64,000 nucleotides of DNA. Origin: Lactobacillus sp. (GTDB taxonomy: Bacteria; Bacillota; Bacilli; Lactobacillales; Lactobacillaceae). The DNA lies in NCBI GenBank assembly GCA_022483245.1, contig JAKVNR010000001.1:1116001-1180000 (forward strand), given 5' to 3'. The notes under the pieces were generated by a model. That model made no database searches, was not told where the DNA came from, and saw only the letters and a program-made list of their open reading frames with translations. The number at the start of each line of letters is the position of its first letter. Position 1 is the stretch's first letter. The position numbers and the translations under genes were made by a program. Below, in pieces: positions 8,604-15,984 of this stretch.

Positions 8604-8772
8604 ATGTATAACAAGAATAAATTTGTTAATCGAAACTAACTCGCAATAACTTGGCGTGCTTTAATTTCAGCTGGCTTATTTCTGCGCCCCGCCAGCGATC
8701 GCGATCTTCGAAATTCTAAACAGAATTTCGAAGATCTTTTTGTATGCAGCTATCAGCAAGACGCCTGCCAAG
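8604..8772. other. Intergenic region outside the left (silent) S-layer arm
   Basis: No gene supported. A short minus-strand open stretch (8645-8700, reading ..RRNKPAEIKARQVIAS then stop) could be a remnant but is too short to assign. The main feature is the strong hairpin at 8703-8741. There is no -35 element at the right distance from the GATAAT that replaces the -10 hexamer of the other arm. Confidence 0.5.
8703..8741 (+). terminator. Strong terminator in front of the silent slp copy
   Basis: A perfect 15-bp inverted repeat (GATCTTCGAAATTCT, loop AAAC, AGAATTTCGAAGATC) followed by TTTTT on the plus strand. It lies about 30 bp before the invertible arm, so it should stop read-through from gtrAB/GDPD into the promoterless slp gene. 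It could also serve as a protein-binding palindrome. Confidence 0.75.
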
Positions 8773-9046
8773 ATAATAAGATCTGTGGTAAGCAATGGGA
8801 GAATGCTGTAGGCATGAAGCCTGTACAGCATGCGGTTTCTTTGCTGAACGTGACTGCCCCGAAAGATTTATAAACTTTCGGTGTTCAGTTCAAGAAATTT
8901 GTACAATTATGGGCTATCTCATGACTATGCCTTTGCCCGTGCGAGTTTTATCTAAGGAGGAAAGACCACATGAAGAAAAATGTTAAGATTTTAGGCGCTG
9001 CTGCTGCTGCTTTGTTAGCTGTTGCTCCGGTTGCTGCTTCTGCTAC
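8773..9046 (+). repeat. Left 274-bp inverted arm of the S-layer cassette (leader plus signal peptide)
   Basis: Identical, in inverse orientation, to 13294-13567. It contains 197 bp of untranslated leader and the first 77 bp of the slp coding region. The leader could fold into two stable hairpins (8803-8831, ATGCTGTAGGC/GCCTGTACAGCAT; and 8859-8881, CCGAAAG..CTTTCGG, extended by CTGAAC..GTTCAG), as expected for a long-lived S-layer mRNA. The 63-aa ORF found in both arms (MGECCRHEA...) lies in the leader, overlaps the slp start and is probably not translated. Confidence 0.95.
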
Positions 9047-10619
9047 TGGCTCTGCTTTGGCCGATGTTACCGTTCCCGTTATTGTAAGTGGTGGCGCAAA
9101 GGAAAGTTCAGCTATTACTTTAACTTTGAAAGTCGCAAACCAATATGCTGGTGATGCGTCTAAGATGACTGCAACTTTGTCATCAACTACTGGTACACCA
9201 CAAATTAATAAAAATGATGGTAGAGTAGTTGTCTACAAGTCGGGTGACGCTACTGTAGGCTCTGATGGTTATGTATCATTTAAACCTGGTGTTAAGCCTG
9301 TTGATACTTTGGAAGCTGGGCAAAAGTATGTAGCTGTAGCTGAAGGCGTTTCTATTAAAAACGCTGGCAAAGCCGGGACTGATGTTTATATCAACGGTAC
9401 CAAGAACACATTAGATGAGTATGGTGATGCTACTAAGCTTAACTTGAATATTGGTGCTGAATTCACTGCTTATAATCCTGATCTTCCTGGCACCCCTTAC
9501 TTTGTTTATGGTCCTTCAGCAGCAAATGGTAAGAAGGGTCAACAAGTTAATGGTACTGTAGAAGCACCTAAGAATTTGGATTACAGTACTGTTGCCAATT
9601 TGCTAAGTGCTATCAACAGTGGTCAAATCATCGCTGCCAACCCTGGCAACGTAAAGAACACTGATCTTTTGCAAAACGCTAATATTACTGAATCAGAATT
9701 AGTAGATTTGTTGAGAAGTCAAAACTTGTTAGCTTCAGATGGCACTTCAATCAAAGCTCCATCCGAAGGCTTTAACTTAACTATTAGTAAGTACTTTGGC
9801 AATGGTAAGGCAGCTACTGCAACCATTCACTTCCCTGGTTCAAACGATAACGGTGCACCTATCTTCTACGAAAAGCCAAATTCTACTCAATGGCAAAAGA
9901 GATATGCTAATGGAGTATTAGTTGTAGAACAAGGTACTAAGTGGGATTCAGCAATTGCATCTAATGTATTTGCTGCATACATTAGCAAGAACGACCGTAC
10001 TCGTGTACATGTTTACACTGTAACTAATAATGTTAATACCTCAGTACCTGGTATTTACAGCGTAACTTTAGGTGCTACTAATACTGCTACTAACAAGACT
10101 TCATACAAGACTTTCCAAGTATTAGTTCAAGGTAATGGCGAAAAGACCATTAACTACGTACCTGGCTATGGTGTATTAGTATGGTCAGTAGACGGCAATA
10201 CTGCTTCATCAACCGGTAGAACTGTTTACACTGGTACTGCAGTTAAGACTGGTGAAAGTACTGTTGTTGATGGTGTAAGTTATACTAAGGTAAGTTACAC
10301 TGATCAAAAGACTGGCGCCGGCATTACTGGTTGGGTACAAACTCAATACTTATCAGATGCTTGGAAGATTGGTAAGCAATCCAACACCAACAAGCCATCA
10401 AATTCATCAGAAGAAAAGGCTTCAGGTGTAGCAACTGTAACCTACAAGGGCCGCGGTGGTGTTAACCTGTTGAACGCAGAAGGCAAGTACCAAAACCAAT
10501 ACGTAAAGAAGGGTTCAGCATGGAAGGTATTCGCAAAGAAGACCATCAATGGTGAAACCATGTACCGGTTAGGTACTCAAAGTCAATGGATCCCAGCTAA
10601 GTACGTATCAGTTAAATAA
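8970..10619 (+). CDS. slpB: S-layer protein, predicted silent copy
   Basis: 549 residues: signal peptide MKKNVKILGAAAAALLAVAP..ASA, a variable self-assembly region (about 30-385), and two C-terminal SLAP repeats (about 390-465 and 485-549). The last ~65 residues are nearly identical to those of the second slp, while the middle is unrelated apart from short motifs. TAAGGAGG precedes the ATG. The upstream arm ends in GATAAT without a -35 and is shielded by a terminator, so in the present orientation this gene should not be transcribed. The slpA/slpB naming follows the L. acidophilus silent-copy arrangement; I have not matched the sequence to a specific protein. Confidence 0.9.
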   Translation: MKKNVKILGAAAAALLAVAPVAASATGSALADVTVPVIVSGGAKESSAITLTLKVANQYAGDASKMTATLSSTTGTPQINKNDGRVVVYKSGDATVGSDGYVSFKPGVKPVDTLEAGQKYVAVAEGVSIKNAGKAGTDVYINGTKNTLDEYGDATKLNLNIGAEFTAYNPDLPGTPYFVYGPSAANGKKGQQVNGTVEAPKNLDYSTVANLLSAINSGQIIAANPGNVKNTDLLQNANITESELVDLLRSQNLLASDGTSIKAPSEGFNLTISKYFGNGKAATATIHFPGSNDNGAPIFYEKPNSTQWQKRYANGVLVVEQGTKWDSAIASNVFAAYISKNDRTRVHVYTVTNNVNTSVPGIYSVTLGATNTATNKTSYKTFQVLVQGNGEKTINYVPGYGVLVWSVDGNTASSTGRTVYTGTAVKTGESTVVDGVSYTKVSYTDQKTGAGITGWVQTQYLSDAWKIGKQSNTNKPSNSSEEKASGVATVTYKGRGGVNLLNAEGKYQNQYVKKGSAWKVFAKKTINGETMYRLGTQSQWIPAKYVSVK

Positions 10620-10642
10620 TTGATTCTTAGCAGAATCCAAAG

Positions 10643-10678
10643 AAAGAAGCGATGTCGAAAGACATCGCTTCTTTGTTT
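10643..10678 (+). terminator. Terminator after the plus-strand slp
   Basis: AAAGAAGCGATGTC / GACATCGCTTCTTT, 14-bp stem with a GAAA tetraloop. A closely related hairpin follows the other slp gene in inverse orientation (11648-11680). Confidence 0.85.
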
Positions 10679-10749
10679 GCATAAATTAATTATGTGTGAT
10701 CTTTATTATATGTATACTAATCTAAATTAATTAACTAAGAGGATTATTT

Positions 10750-11241
10750 ATGGAAAACGATTTCAGAAAAGATAATGAATTTTATCCGATGGTTACTTCT
10801 TTAGAGCAAAAACGAAATAAAATGAATCAAAGATTTCAACAAGAGGATTATGGTGAGGCGATCAATTATGCTCGTTCCTTAATTGAATCAACATGTAAGT
10901 ATGTTTATCATGAACTTACAGGAACTGAAGTTGCCCAAGTTAAAGGGCGGAAAATTGAGCCTACAGGTGAGTATTATATTAGTTTAAACGGTTTAATTTC
11001 TGCCACCATTGAAAAATTGAGTTCTCTAATCAATTATAAAAAGTCTATTAAAGAAATTTCTGATGATTTAATCGATATTGTTAGACGAATAGGCGATATC
11101 AGAAACAAAAGTTCTGTATCTCACGGATCAAGAACGAGAAACATTGAACCACAAAAAGAAGAGACACTTTTTGTTATCAGTCTAGCAGAAGATGTTTGCA
11201 TTTTCTTAGTTAAATTATTACATGCTAGAACTAGCGTGTAG
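10750..11241 (+). CDS. Abi-C / HEPN-like protein inside the S-layer cassette
   Basis: 163 residues, mostly helical. The segment DYGEAINYARSLIESTCKYVYHELTG resembles the start of abortive-infection C-terminal (Abi_C) domains. The C-terminal RRIGDIRNKSSVSHGSR fits the R-N-X5-H signature of HEPN ribonucleases and the RNK..HG end of Abi_C. Family knowledge suggests an RNase-like effector in phage defence or a toxin; no activity is shown here. GAGGATTATTT precedes the ATG. The gene is AT-rich, lies between the two S-layer genes, and is followed 9 bp later by a second small gene. Its orientation flips with the cassette, but it appears to carry its own upstream region (TATACT at 10713). Confidence 0.7.
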   Translation: MENDFRKDNEFYPMVTSLEQKRNKMNQRFQQEDYGEAINYARSLIESTCKYVYHELTGTEVAQVKGRKIEPTGEYYISLNGLISATIEKLSSLINYKKSIKEISDDLIDIVRRIGDIRNKSSVSHGSRTRNIEPQKEETLFVISLAEDVCIFLVKLLHARTSV

Positions 11242-11250
11242 GAACCGAAT

Positions 11251-11625
11251 GTGATAGGTGGTGTGTTTAAAAAAGAAGATCAAACTGGTAATGAATATGA
11301 AAAGCTATCAGATCTTGATAATTCTATTCAACATATTCGTGTGAAAAAGCAAATTTATACTTTAGATTTTTATATTGAACAGGATTTGATTTATCAAATA
11401 GATATTTCCTCCTCTGTTCTTTCAATTGCAAATGATAGTGAAGAAATTAATGGCTTAATTAGAGATGCACTGCCGAAAGATGCAAGCGAATTAAAAAAGC
11501 AAAGCAAAAATTGTTATAAATGCTATTCCGACAAACAAGATAGATATTATGATGTAATAATTAATACTAATGAAAGTACGCTGAATATAATTATCTCCGG
11601 AATTGAAGCAATAAACTTTAGATAA
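11251..11625 (+). CDS. Hypothetical protein paired with the Abi-C-like gene
   Basis: 124 residues, unrecognised. It starts at GTG with AGGAA 6 bases upstream, 9 bp after the stop of the Abi-C-like gene, so the two are probably co-transcribed. The sequence is acidic, with alternating hydrophobic stretches (KKQIYTLDFYIEQDLIYQIDISSSVLSI) that suggest a small beta-rich fold, a CYKCYSDKQDRYYDVIIN motif, and no signal peptide. By position it could be a partner or antitoxin of the HEPN-like protein, but nothing in the sequence proves this. Confidence 0.6.
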   Translation: MIGGVFKKEDQTGNEYEKLSDLDNSIQHIRVKKQIYTLDFYIEQDLIYQIDISSSVLSIANDSEEINGLIRDALPKDASELKKQSKNCYKCYSDKQDRYYDVIINTNESTLNIIISGIEAINFR

Positions 11626-11647
11626 TCAAATGATTTGAAATATCTCA

Positions 11648-11680
11648 AACAAAAAAGCGATGTCTTTCGACATCGCTTCC
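11648..11680 (-). terminator. Terminator after the minus-strand slp (likely bidirectional)
   Basis: AAGCGATGTC / GACATCGCTT with a 4-nt loop; a T-run follows on the minus strand and a shorter one on the plus strand. It separates slp from the convergent Abi-C pair. Confidence 0.85.
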
Positions 11681-11708
11681 TTTTTGATCTTCGTTAAGCT
11701 TCGATCAA

Positions 11709-13370
11709 TTATTTAACTGATACGTACTTAGCTGGGATCCATTGACTTTGAGTACCTAATCGGTACATGGTTTCACCATTGATGGTCTTCTTTGCGAATA
11801 CCTTCCATGCTGAACCCTTCTTTACGTATTGGTTTTGGTACTTGCCTTCTGCGTTCAACAGGTTAACGCCACCGCGACCCTTGTAGGTTACGACTGCTAC
11901 ACCTGACATAGCTTCTTCTGATGAAGATGGCTTGCTGGTGTTAGTATTAGTGTTCTTCCATGAACCATCCAAGTACTTGGTTTGGATCCACTTGTTAGTG
12001 TTAGTACCTGAAACAACTACTTTGGTGTATGATACGCCGTCAATAGTCTTGGTGTCGTTTGGATATACTTGAATTTGTGCATTAGCAGCAACGTTGTTTT
12101 CAGTACCTAAGATTGATGGAGTGTTGCCGTAAATAGCCCAAGTACGTACTGAGTAGCCTGGAACGTAGGTAACGGTCTTAGTAGCAGTTGCATCAATATT
12201 GCCTGGAGTTACAACAACGCTGTAAGTCAAGCTGGTTGAACGACCATCTGAGTTAGTAACTTTTAAGGTAACGCTATATACGCCTGGTACATTAACGTTA
12301 ACATTGCTTAAAGCAACGCTTTGGCTAGTTAAAGTCAATTTTTGTGATTCAAGGTTGTTTACTTGACGAGCAGTAAAGCCGCTGTATGGTCTCCAAGAAG
12401 TATCGCCTTGCTTAACTTCTACAACTGGCATAGTGTTAAGTGGCTTGTTGCCTTCTTGAATGTCTTGAGTACCGTAAGAAATTACAGGGTAATTGTTTTG
12501 AGTGTCTTCTGAGCCCTCGAAGAATACTCTAGCAGTAGCAGTGTTACCGTTCTTGCTATTCTTAGCAGTTACAGTGTAGAAGAAGCCACTGTCTGGAATA
12601 GTAAAGGCAGCAGCTTTATCAGTACCTTTAACTTCAATACCAGCCTTCTTCAATTGTGCAATAACTTCATCAGCAGCAGGGGTTACTTTTGAACCCTCGA
12701 CGTCATTTGAATCAGCGTGAGTAGTCAGGCCCAACTTCCCAATAGCATCAATCACTGCTCCAACAGTTGAAGCAGTATCCACTGAGGTAATTACTTGGTT
12801 ATTGTTGTAAGAATTACCATCCCTAGCTACATATGGACCACCAACGATGCTGGTGTCAATGCAGTGCAATACACGAGTTGCTGTGAAGCTGTGAACGTTG
12901 GTAACTTTGCCAGTGTTATCAATGTCAGATAAGATACCATTGTCGTTAGCCTTGTAAGCAGTACCGTTTACGCTGTACCACTTACCAGGTTGTAAGTTGG
13001 TAATTGAGTAAGTAGCAGTTTGTTTGTAAGAAACGCCTGCTTCAAACTTAGTAGCATTGTCGCTTTTAGTAGCATTGTCGCTTTGAGTAGAACCGTCTGC
13101 TTTAACAGTAACGTTTGAAACTGACGCATTACCCAATGATAATTGTGGGATTAATGAGCCAGAAGCAGTATAGTTAGAAACAGCTGTAGTTGGAGTAACA
13201 TTAGCGTCGCTGGTCCAAGTTGAAGTCAACTTAATTGGGCCATCAGTCGTGTCTGATGTGTCGCTGCTGTCGCCTAAGGCAGCGAATGCAGGCGTAGCAG
13301 AAGCAGCAACCGGAGCAACAGCTAACAAAGCAGCAGCAGCAGCGCCTAAAATCTTAACATTTTTCTTCAT
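11709..13370 (-). CDS. slpA: S-layer protein, predicted expressed copy
   Basis: 553 residues: the same signal peptide as the other slp up to VAASAT, then a distinct assembly region (about 30-385) and two C-terminal SLAP repeats (about 395-470 and 490-553) that bind the wall. It is expected to form the paracrystalline surface array. Its leader joins a TATAAT -10 and a TTGCAA -35 lying just outside the invertible arm, so this is the ON copy in the sequenced orientation. TAAGGAGG precedes the ATG. The last ~180 bp are nearly identical to the silent copy, leaving only the middle free to vary between the two forms. Confidence 0.92.
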   Translation of the reverse strand: MKKNVKILGAAAAALLAVAPVAASATPAFAALGDSSDTSDTTDGPIKLTSTWTSDANVTPTTAVSNYTASGSLIPQLSLGNASVSNVTVKADGSTQSDNATKSDNATKFEAGVSYKQTATYSITNLQPGKWYSVNGTAYKANDNGILSDIDNTGKVTNVHSFTATRVLHCIDTSIVGGPYVARDGNSYNNNQVITSVDTASTVGAVIDAIGKLGLTTHADSNDVEGSKVTPAADEVIAQLKKAGIEVKGTDKAAAFTIPDSGFFYTVTAKNSKNGNTATARVFFEGSEDTQNNYPVISYGTQDIQEGNKPLNTMPVVEVKQGDTSWRPYSGFTARQVNNLESQKLTLTSQSVALSNVNVNVPGVYSVTLKVTNSDGRSTSLTYSVVVTPGNIDATATKTVTYVPGYSVRTWAIYGNTPSILGTENNVAANAQIQVYPNDTKTIDGVSYTKVVVSGTNTNKWIQTKYLDGSWKNTNTNTSKPSSSEEAMSGVAVVTYKGRGGVNLLNAEGKYQNQYVKKGSAWKVFAKKTINGETMYRLGTQSQWIPAKYVSVK

Positions 13371-13567
13371 GTGGTCTTTCCTCCTTAGATAAAACTCGCA
13401 CGGGCAAAGGCATAGTCATGAGATAGCCCATAATTGTACAAATTTCTTGAACTGAACACCGAAAGTTTATAAATCTTTCGGGGCAGTCACGTTCAGCAAA
13501 GAAACCGCATGCTGTACAGGCTTCATGCCTACAGCATTCTCCCATTGCTTACCACAGATCTTATTAT
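13294..13567 (-). repeat. Right 274-bp inverted arm of the S-layer cassette
   Basis: Perfect inverse copy of 8773-9046. Identity stops inside the -10 hexamer: TATAAT here, GATAAT at the other arm. Recombination between the arms would invert about 4.8 kb and place the other slp behind the promoter. Confidence 0.95.
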
Positions 13568-13590
13568 AGCCTGTTCTGCTAGTTTTGCAA
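13563..13590 (-). promoter_or_regulatory. S-layer promoter outside the invertible segment
   Basis: -35 TTGCAA (13590-13585), 16-bp spacer, -10 TATAAT (13568-13563). The -35 and the first base of the -10 are outside the inverted arm. No equivalent -35 exists at the left arm. Confidence 0.8.
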
Positions 13591-13663
13591 AGCCTAACGG
13601 GCTTTTTAATTTTCTTGTAACACTATATTAGTATCATTGTTAAACTTTAAACTTTTTCCCATC

Positions 13664-13698
13664 AAAAAAGTGTCATCCCTATTCGGCTGGGATGACAC
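13664..13698 (-). terminator. Terminator insulating the slp promoter from upstream
   Basis: Perfect 10-bp stem GGGATGACAC... / GTGTCATCCC followed by TTTTTT on the minus strand. It ends transcription of the 13783-13998 ORF before the slp promoter. Confidence 0.85.
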
Positions 13699-13782
13699 CG
13701 TTGGCGTTGTAGTGCTTTATCAGATTCCAACACTACGAAATTATTATATCATGCTTTCTCGCCCGCAAAAACACACTTATAT

Positions 13783-13998
13783 CTAGTCTATTCGCATTAA
13801 CAGTTCATGCCGCTTAGGACGTTTGCTGATTATTCCGATCATTTTGTTATTTTCCAAGTATTTTATAGTCAGTTTCGTCTTTTTAACCGCAATATTATTC
13901 TCAGAATTCAGCTTTTCAATTGTCCGATTGGTAATTGCTAACTGCTCATTATTAGCAAAGAGCTTTGATTGCGCTAGATAGAAAAGCGTATCGTGCAT
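13783..13998 (-). CDS. Small winged-helix-like protein next to a repeat array
   Basis: 71 residues, basic, unrecognised. The order of helices suggests a winged helix: MHDTLFYLAQSKL, QLAITNRTIEKLNSE, VKKTKLTIKYLENNKMIGII, KRPKRHELLMRID. The last block looks like a recognition helix and wing. Upstream of its start lie three 52-bp repeats and two 11-bp-phased arrays, the arrangement seen in replication initiator/iteron modules and in autoregulated DNA-binding proteins. It may be a remnant of a larger plasmid Rep-like protein. A strong terminator follows. No clear ribosome binding site is seen, so coding status is moderate. Confidence 0.5.
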   Translation of the reverse strand: MHDTLFYLAQSKLFANNEQLAITNRTIEKLNSENNIAVKKTKLTIKYLENNKMIGIISKRPKRHELLMRID

Positions 13999-14066
13999 TC
14001 CATTTATGCAATCAGGTCCTTGATTTTATGCTCTTAATATTTTACTCGATCTTGATGATTTATCAT

Positions 14067-14222
14067 TATCTATCAAATTTTCCATAATTTAGTAGATAAG
14101 TAGGCTACATTCCCCTTCTATCTATCAAATTTTACATTTTTTGATAGATACGTAGTGTATTATGCCCTGCTATCTATTAAATTTAGTGAAATTTGATAGA
14201 TAGATCATCATATTTTCAAGCT
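14067..14222. repeat. Three tandem 52-bp repeats, each with an internal inverted repeat
   Basis: Unit starts at 14067, 14119 and 14171 with TATCTATCAAATTT (third copy one mismatch). Each unit contains the inverse element about 20 bp later (AAATTTGATAGATA in unit 3; degenerate in unit 1). The region is AT-rich and has no ORF. Confidence 0.85.
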
Positions 14223-14269
14223 TACCTGCAAATTTCACATTTTTTACACGTTAGTCAATCGCACTTTTT

Positions 14270-14298
14270 GATGTCATTTTGACGTCATTTTGCAGTCA
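14270..14298. repeat. First cluster of 11-bp-phased GACGTCA-like boxes
   Basis: GATGTCA at 14270, GACGTCA at 14281, GCAGTCA at 14292, spaced exactly 11 bp. A further GCCGTCA lies at 14335. Confidence 0.8.
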
Positions 14299-14396
14299 TC
14301 TTTTCGCTTTTCTACATTATTATTGACACTTCTTGCCGTCATTTTGCTACCAATTTTAGGTATTTTCTACCTTATTGTTGATGCTCGTCTCATCTT

Positions 14397-14447
14397 GACG
14401 TCATTTTGACGTCAATTTGACAGCTTTTTGACGTCATCATGACGTCA
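14397..14447. repeat. Second cluster: five 11-bp-phased GACGTCA boxes
   Basis: GACGTCA at 14397, 14408, 14430 and 14441 and the degenerate GACAGCT at 14419, all 11 bp apart, with TTT between boxes. Eleven bp is close to one helical turn, so the sites face the same side of the DNA. Each core extends to the palindrome TGACGTCA. Confidence 0.85.
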
Positions 14448-14599
14448 TGTTTCGCTTGCAAAAACACACTAACATCCCCGCGCTAGCCTGCTTTTGCAAG
14501 CAGAGCAGTCCGCCTGCCCTAACTCGCTTATCTTATTTCTTCCTTATTATCAATGCTCTAATCTCCTCTCCTAATTTCTTCACCTGTTCAACTAACCCC

Positions 14600-14842
14600 C
14601 TACTTGTCTTCGCTATTGTCAAACACGCTGTTAACAGTGCGTTCAACGTAAGCAGCAGAGTCAACAGCCGTATATAAATCACCATTTTCATCTGCAAACG
14701 CATTGTTTTGTGCCATCTTTTCCATCGCCGCCTTCACAGTGTAGGCTTCCAGCCCTTCCGCTGCTTCCGGCACATTTAAATTCCGCTTTTTTCCGGCGGC
14801 ATTGATAAAGGTTAAACGCAAAATTTTACTGGTAGTTGTCAT
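14600..14842 (-). CDS. DUF2922 family protein
   Basis: 80 residues matching the DUF2922 pattern: LRLTFINAAGKKRNLNVPEA at the N terminus and an AMEKMAQNNAFADENGDLYT core. Small proteins of this family are usually encoded beside a DUF1659 protein, as here. Function unknown. AAGGAG precedes the ATG; probably in an operon with 14889-15107. The C-terminal CDS end leaves about 600 bp of gene-free repeat DNA to its left. Confidence 0.8.
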   Translation of the reverse strand: MTTTSKILRLTFINAAGKKRNLNVPEAAEGLEAYTVKAAMEKMAQNNAFADENGDLYTAVDSAAYVERTVNSVFDNSEDK

Positions 14843-14888
14843 GAATTATTCTCCTTTTTCTTCCTTTTATTTAACGTCCTTATTTGTA

Positions 14889-15107
14889 CTAGGCTTGTTC
14901 AGGGTCAAGCTGCTGATGTTGAATCAGCACTGCGCCGCCATATTCATCCCCAGTTTGCAAAGACACCAGTGCTTCGCCGAAGGCATGCAGCTTAGCCGGA
15001 TCAGCATCATTTTTTACGTTTCTAAATAAGCGCGTCTTTTCACCTTTGTGGTACTTTTCATTCAGGAAAGTATATTTAACTTCTTGGCTGACTAAATTTA
15101 ATTTCAT
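14889..15107 (-). CDS. DUF1659 family protein
   Basis: 72 residues (VKYTFLNEKYHKGEKTRLFRNVKNDADPAKLHAFGEAL), consistent with DUF1659, the usual partner of DUF2922. AAGGAGAACAAC precedes the ATG. First gene of the pair, transcribed away from the divergent toxin-antitoxin operon. Role unknown. Confidence 0.78.
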   Translation of the reverse strand: MKLNLVSQEVKYTFLNEKYHKGEKTRLFRNVKNDADPAKLHAFGEALVSLQTGDEYGGAVLIQHQQLDPEQA

Positions 15108-15270
15108 GTTGTTCTCCTTTTAATAATTAGATCTTTGCAGCATCTGTTCGACCGGTCTTGTTTAATGCTGTCACCCTAATAACGTTTGAGAACGGCAAAA
15201 TAGGACAAAAAATTTTCAAATATTTTTGAACAGATCAAATTATTTGTACATAGATAGTTTTGTTCAGGCA

Positions 15271-15279
15271 TGATATAAT
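15271..15279 (+). promoter_or_regulatory. Extended -10 promoter of the toxSAS/Panacea operon
   Basis: TGATATAAT is a perfect extended -10 (TGn + TATAAT), which explains the lack of a good -35. The AT-rich upstream stretch contains TTGAACAGATCAAAT and GTTTTGTTCA, loosely symmetric, a possible operator. Confidence 0.6.
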
Positions 15280-15336
15280 GGGAACATACGTTTGAATTGG
15301 TATAATATCTATTTATTAAATAGCAAAGGAGTGGGA

Positions 15337-15984
15337 ATGATAGATCAATTAGAAATGTCTATAGCTTCCTTGGTTGCTGATATATGCAAACAACATCAGA
15401 ATTTTTCAGAGTATTTCTATCAGTTGGATTTTTTACGAAACTATCAACTAAGAAATCTCAACAAAATCAGTGTTTCAACTGCTTTGCAGGATGATTTTTT
15501 TATTCAAAAATTCTTGCCTGAATACCATAAGGAGCTACTAAAATTTGGTCTTGATGAGTATTTATTTGAGCTTAATTTGCGGCTTCGGCAATTAAATCTT
15601 GGTACAATTAGAAGTAGGGCTAAAGACCCTGAAACTATAATCAAGAAAATGCAACAATACGCGGCCCGGGAACAAAAAATACATGGATTACCGATTTCCA
15701 AGTGTTTGAATGATTTGCAGGGCATGCGTTTAATTGCGCCCAACGTTAATAACAATTGGCCAAATATTGATAAACTATTACAATCATGCCATGATAAAAA
15801 ACAAATAAAACGTTTTTATTATCGTGATCAAGATAATTACAAATCTTTTCAATGTTATATCCAATGTGATAACAAGTATTTACCTTGGGAATTGCAAATT
15901 TGGGATTCAGCAGATGAACTGACCAATAACCTAGCTCACGTTAAACATGAGCAATTAAGAGAATATGATAGGAGGGGAATTTAA
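15337..15984 (+). CDS. RelA/SpoT-domain small alarmone synthetase-like protein, probable toxSAS toxin
   Basis: The track starts at a TTG (15292), but the ATG at 15337 has AAAGGAG 6 bases upstream and gives 215 residues. The C-terminal half is a single RelA/SpoT-type synthetase domain without hydrolase or TGS domains: SRAKDPETIIKKM (basic ATP-binding motif), NDLQGMRLI (DxxGxR), NYKSFQ (equivalent of the usual YxSxH, His replaced by Gln), PWELQIWDSADEL (ExQ) and a late HVKHEQ. The Panacea-type gene overlapping its stop is the key context: toxic small alarmone synthetases are often neutralised by such partners. Such toxins pyrophosphorylate nucleotides or the tRNA CCA end; which applies here is unknown. 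Confidence 0.75.
   Translation: MIDQLEMSIASLVADICKQHQNFSEYFYQLDFLRNYQLRNLNKISVSTALQDDFFIQKFLPEYHKELLKFGLDEYLFELNLRLRQLNLGTIRSRAKDPETIIKKMQQYAAREQKIHGLPISKCLNDLQGMRLIAPNVNNNWPNIDKLLQSCHDKKQIKRFYYRDQDNYKSFQCYIQCDNKYLPWELQIWDSADELTNNLAHVKHEQLREYDRRGI

Noticed and set aside
8795-8986. 63-aa ORF MGECCRHEA... upstream of the plus-strand slp (and its twin at 13354-13545)
   Set aside because: It lies in the S-layer mRNA leader, overlaps the slp start in another frame, has no ribosome binding site, and is duplicated only because the arms are identical.
14067-14447. CRISPR array
   Set aside because: The repeats are contiguous 52-bp units and 11-bp-spaced boxes; there are no unique spacers between conserved repeats and no cas genes.
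14447-14677. 76-aa plus-strand ORF between the repeats and DUF2922
   Set aside because: No ribosome binding site, odd composition, and overlap with the well-supported DUF2922 gene on the other strand.
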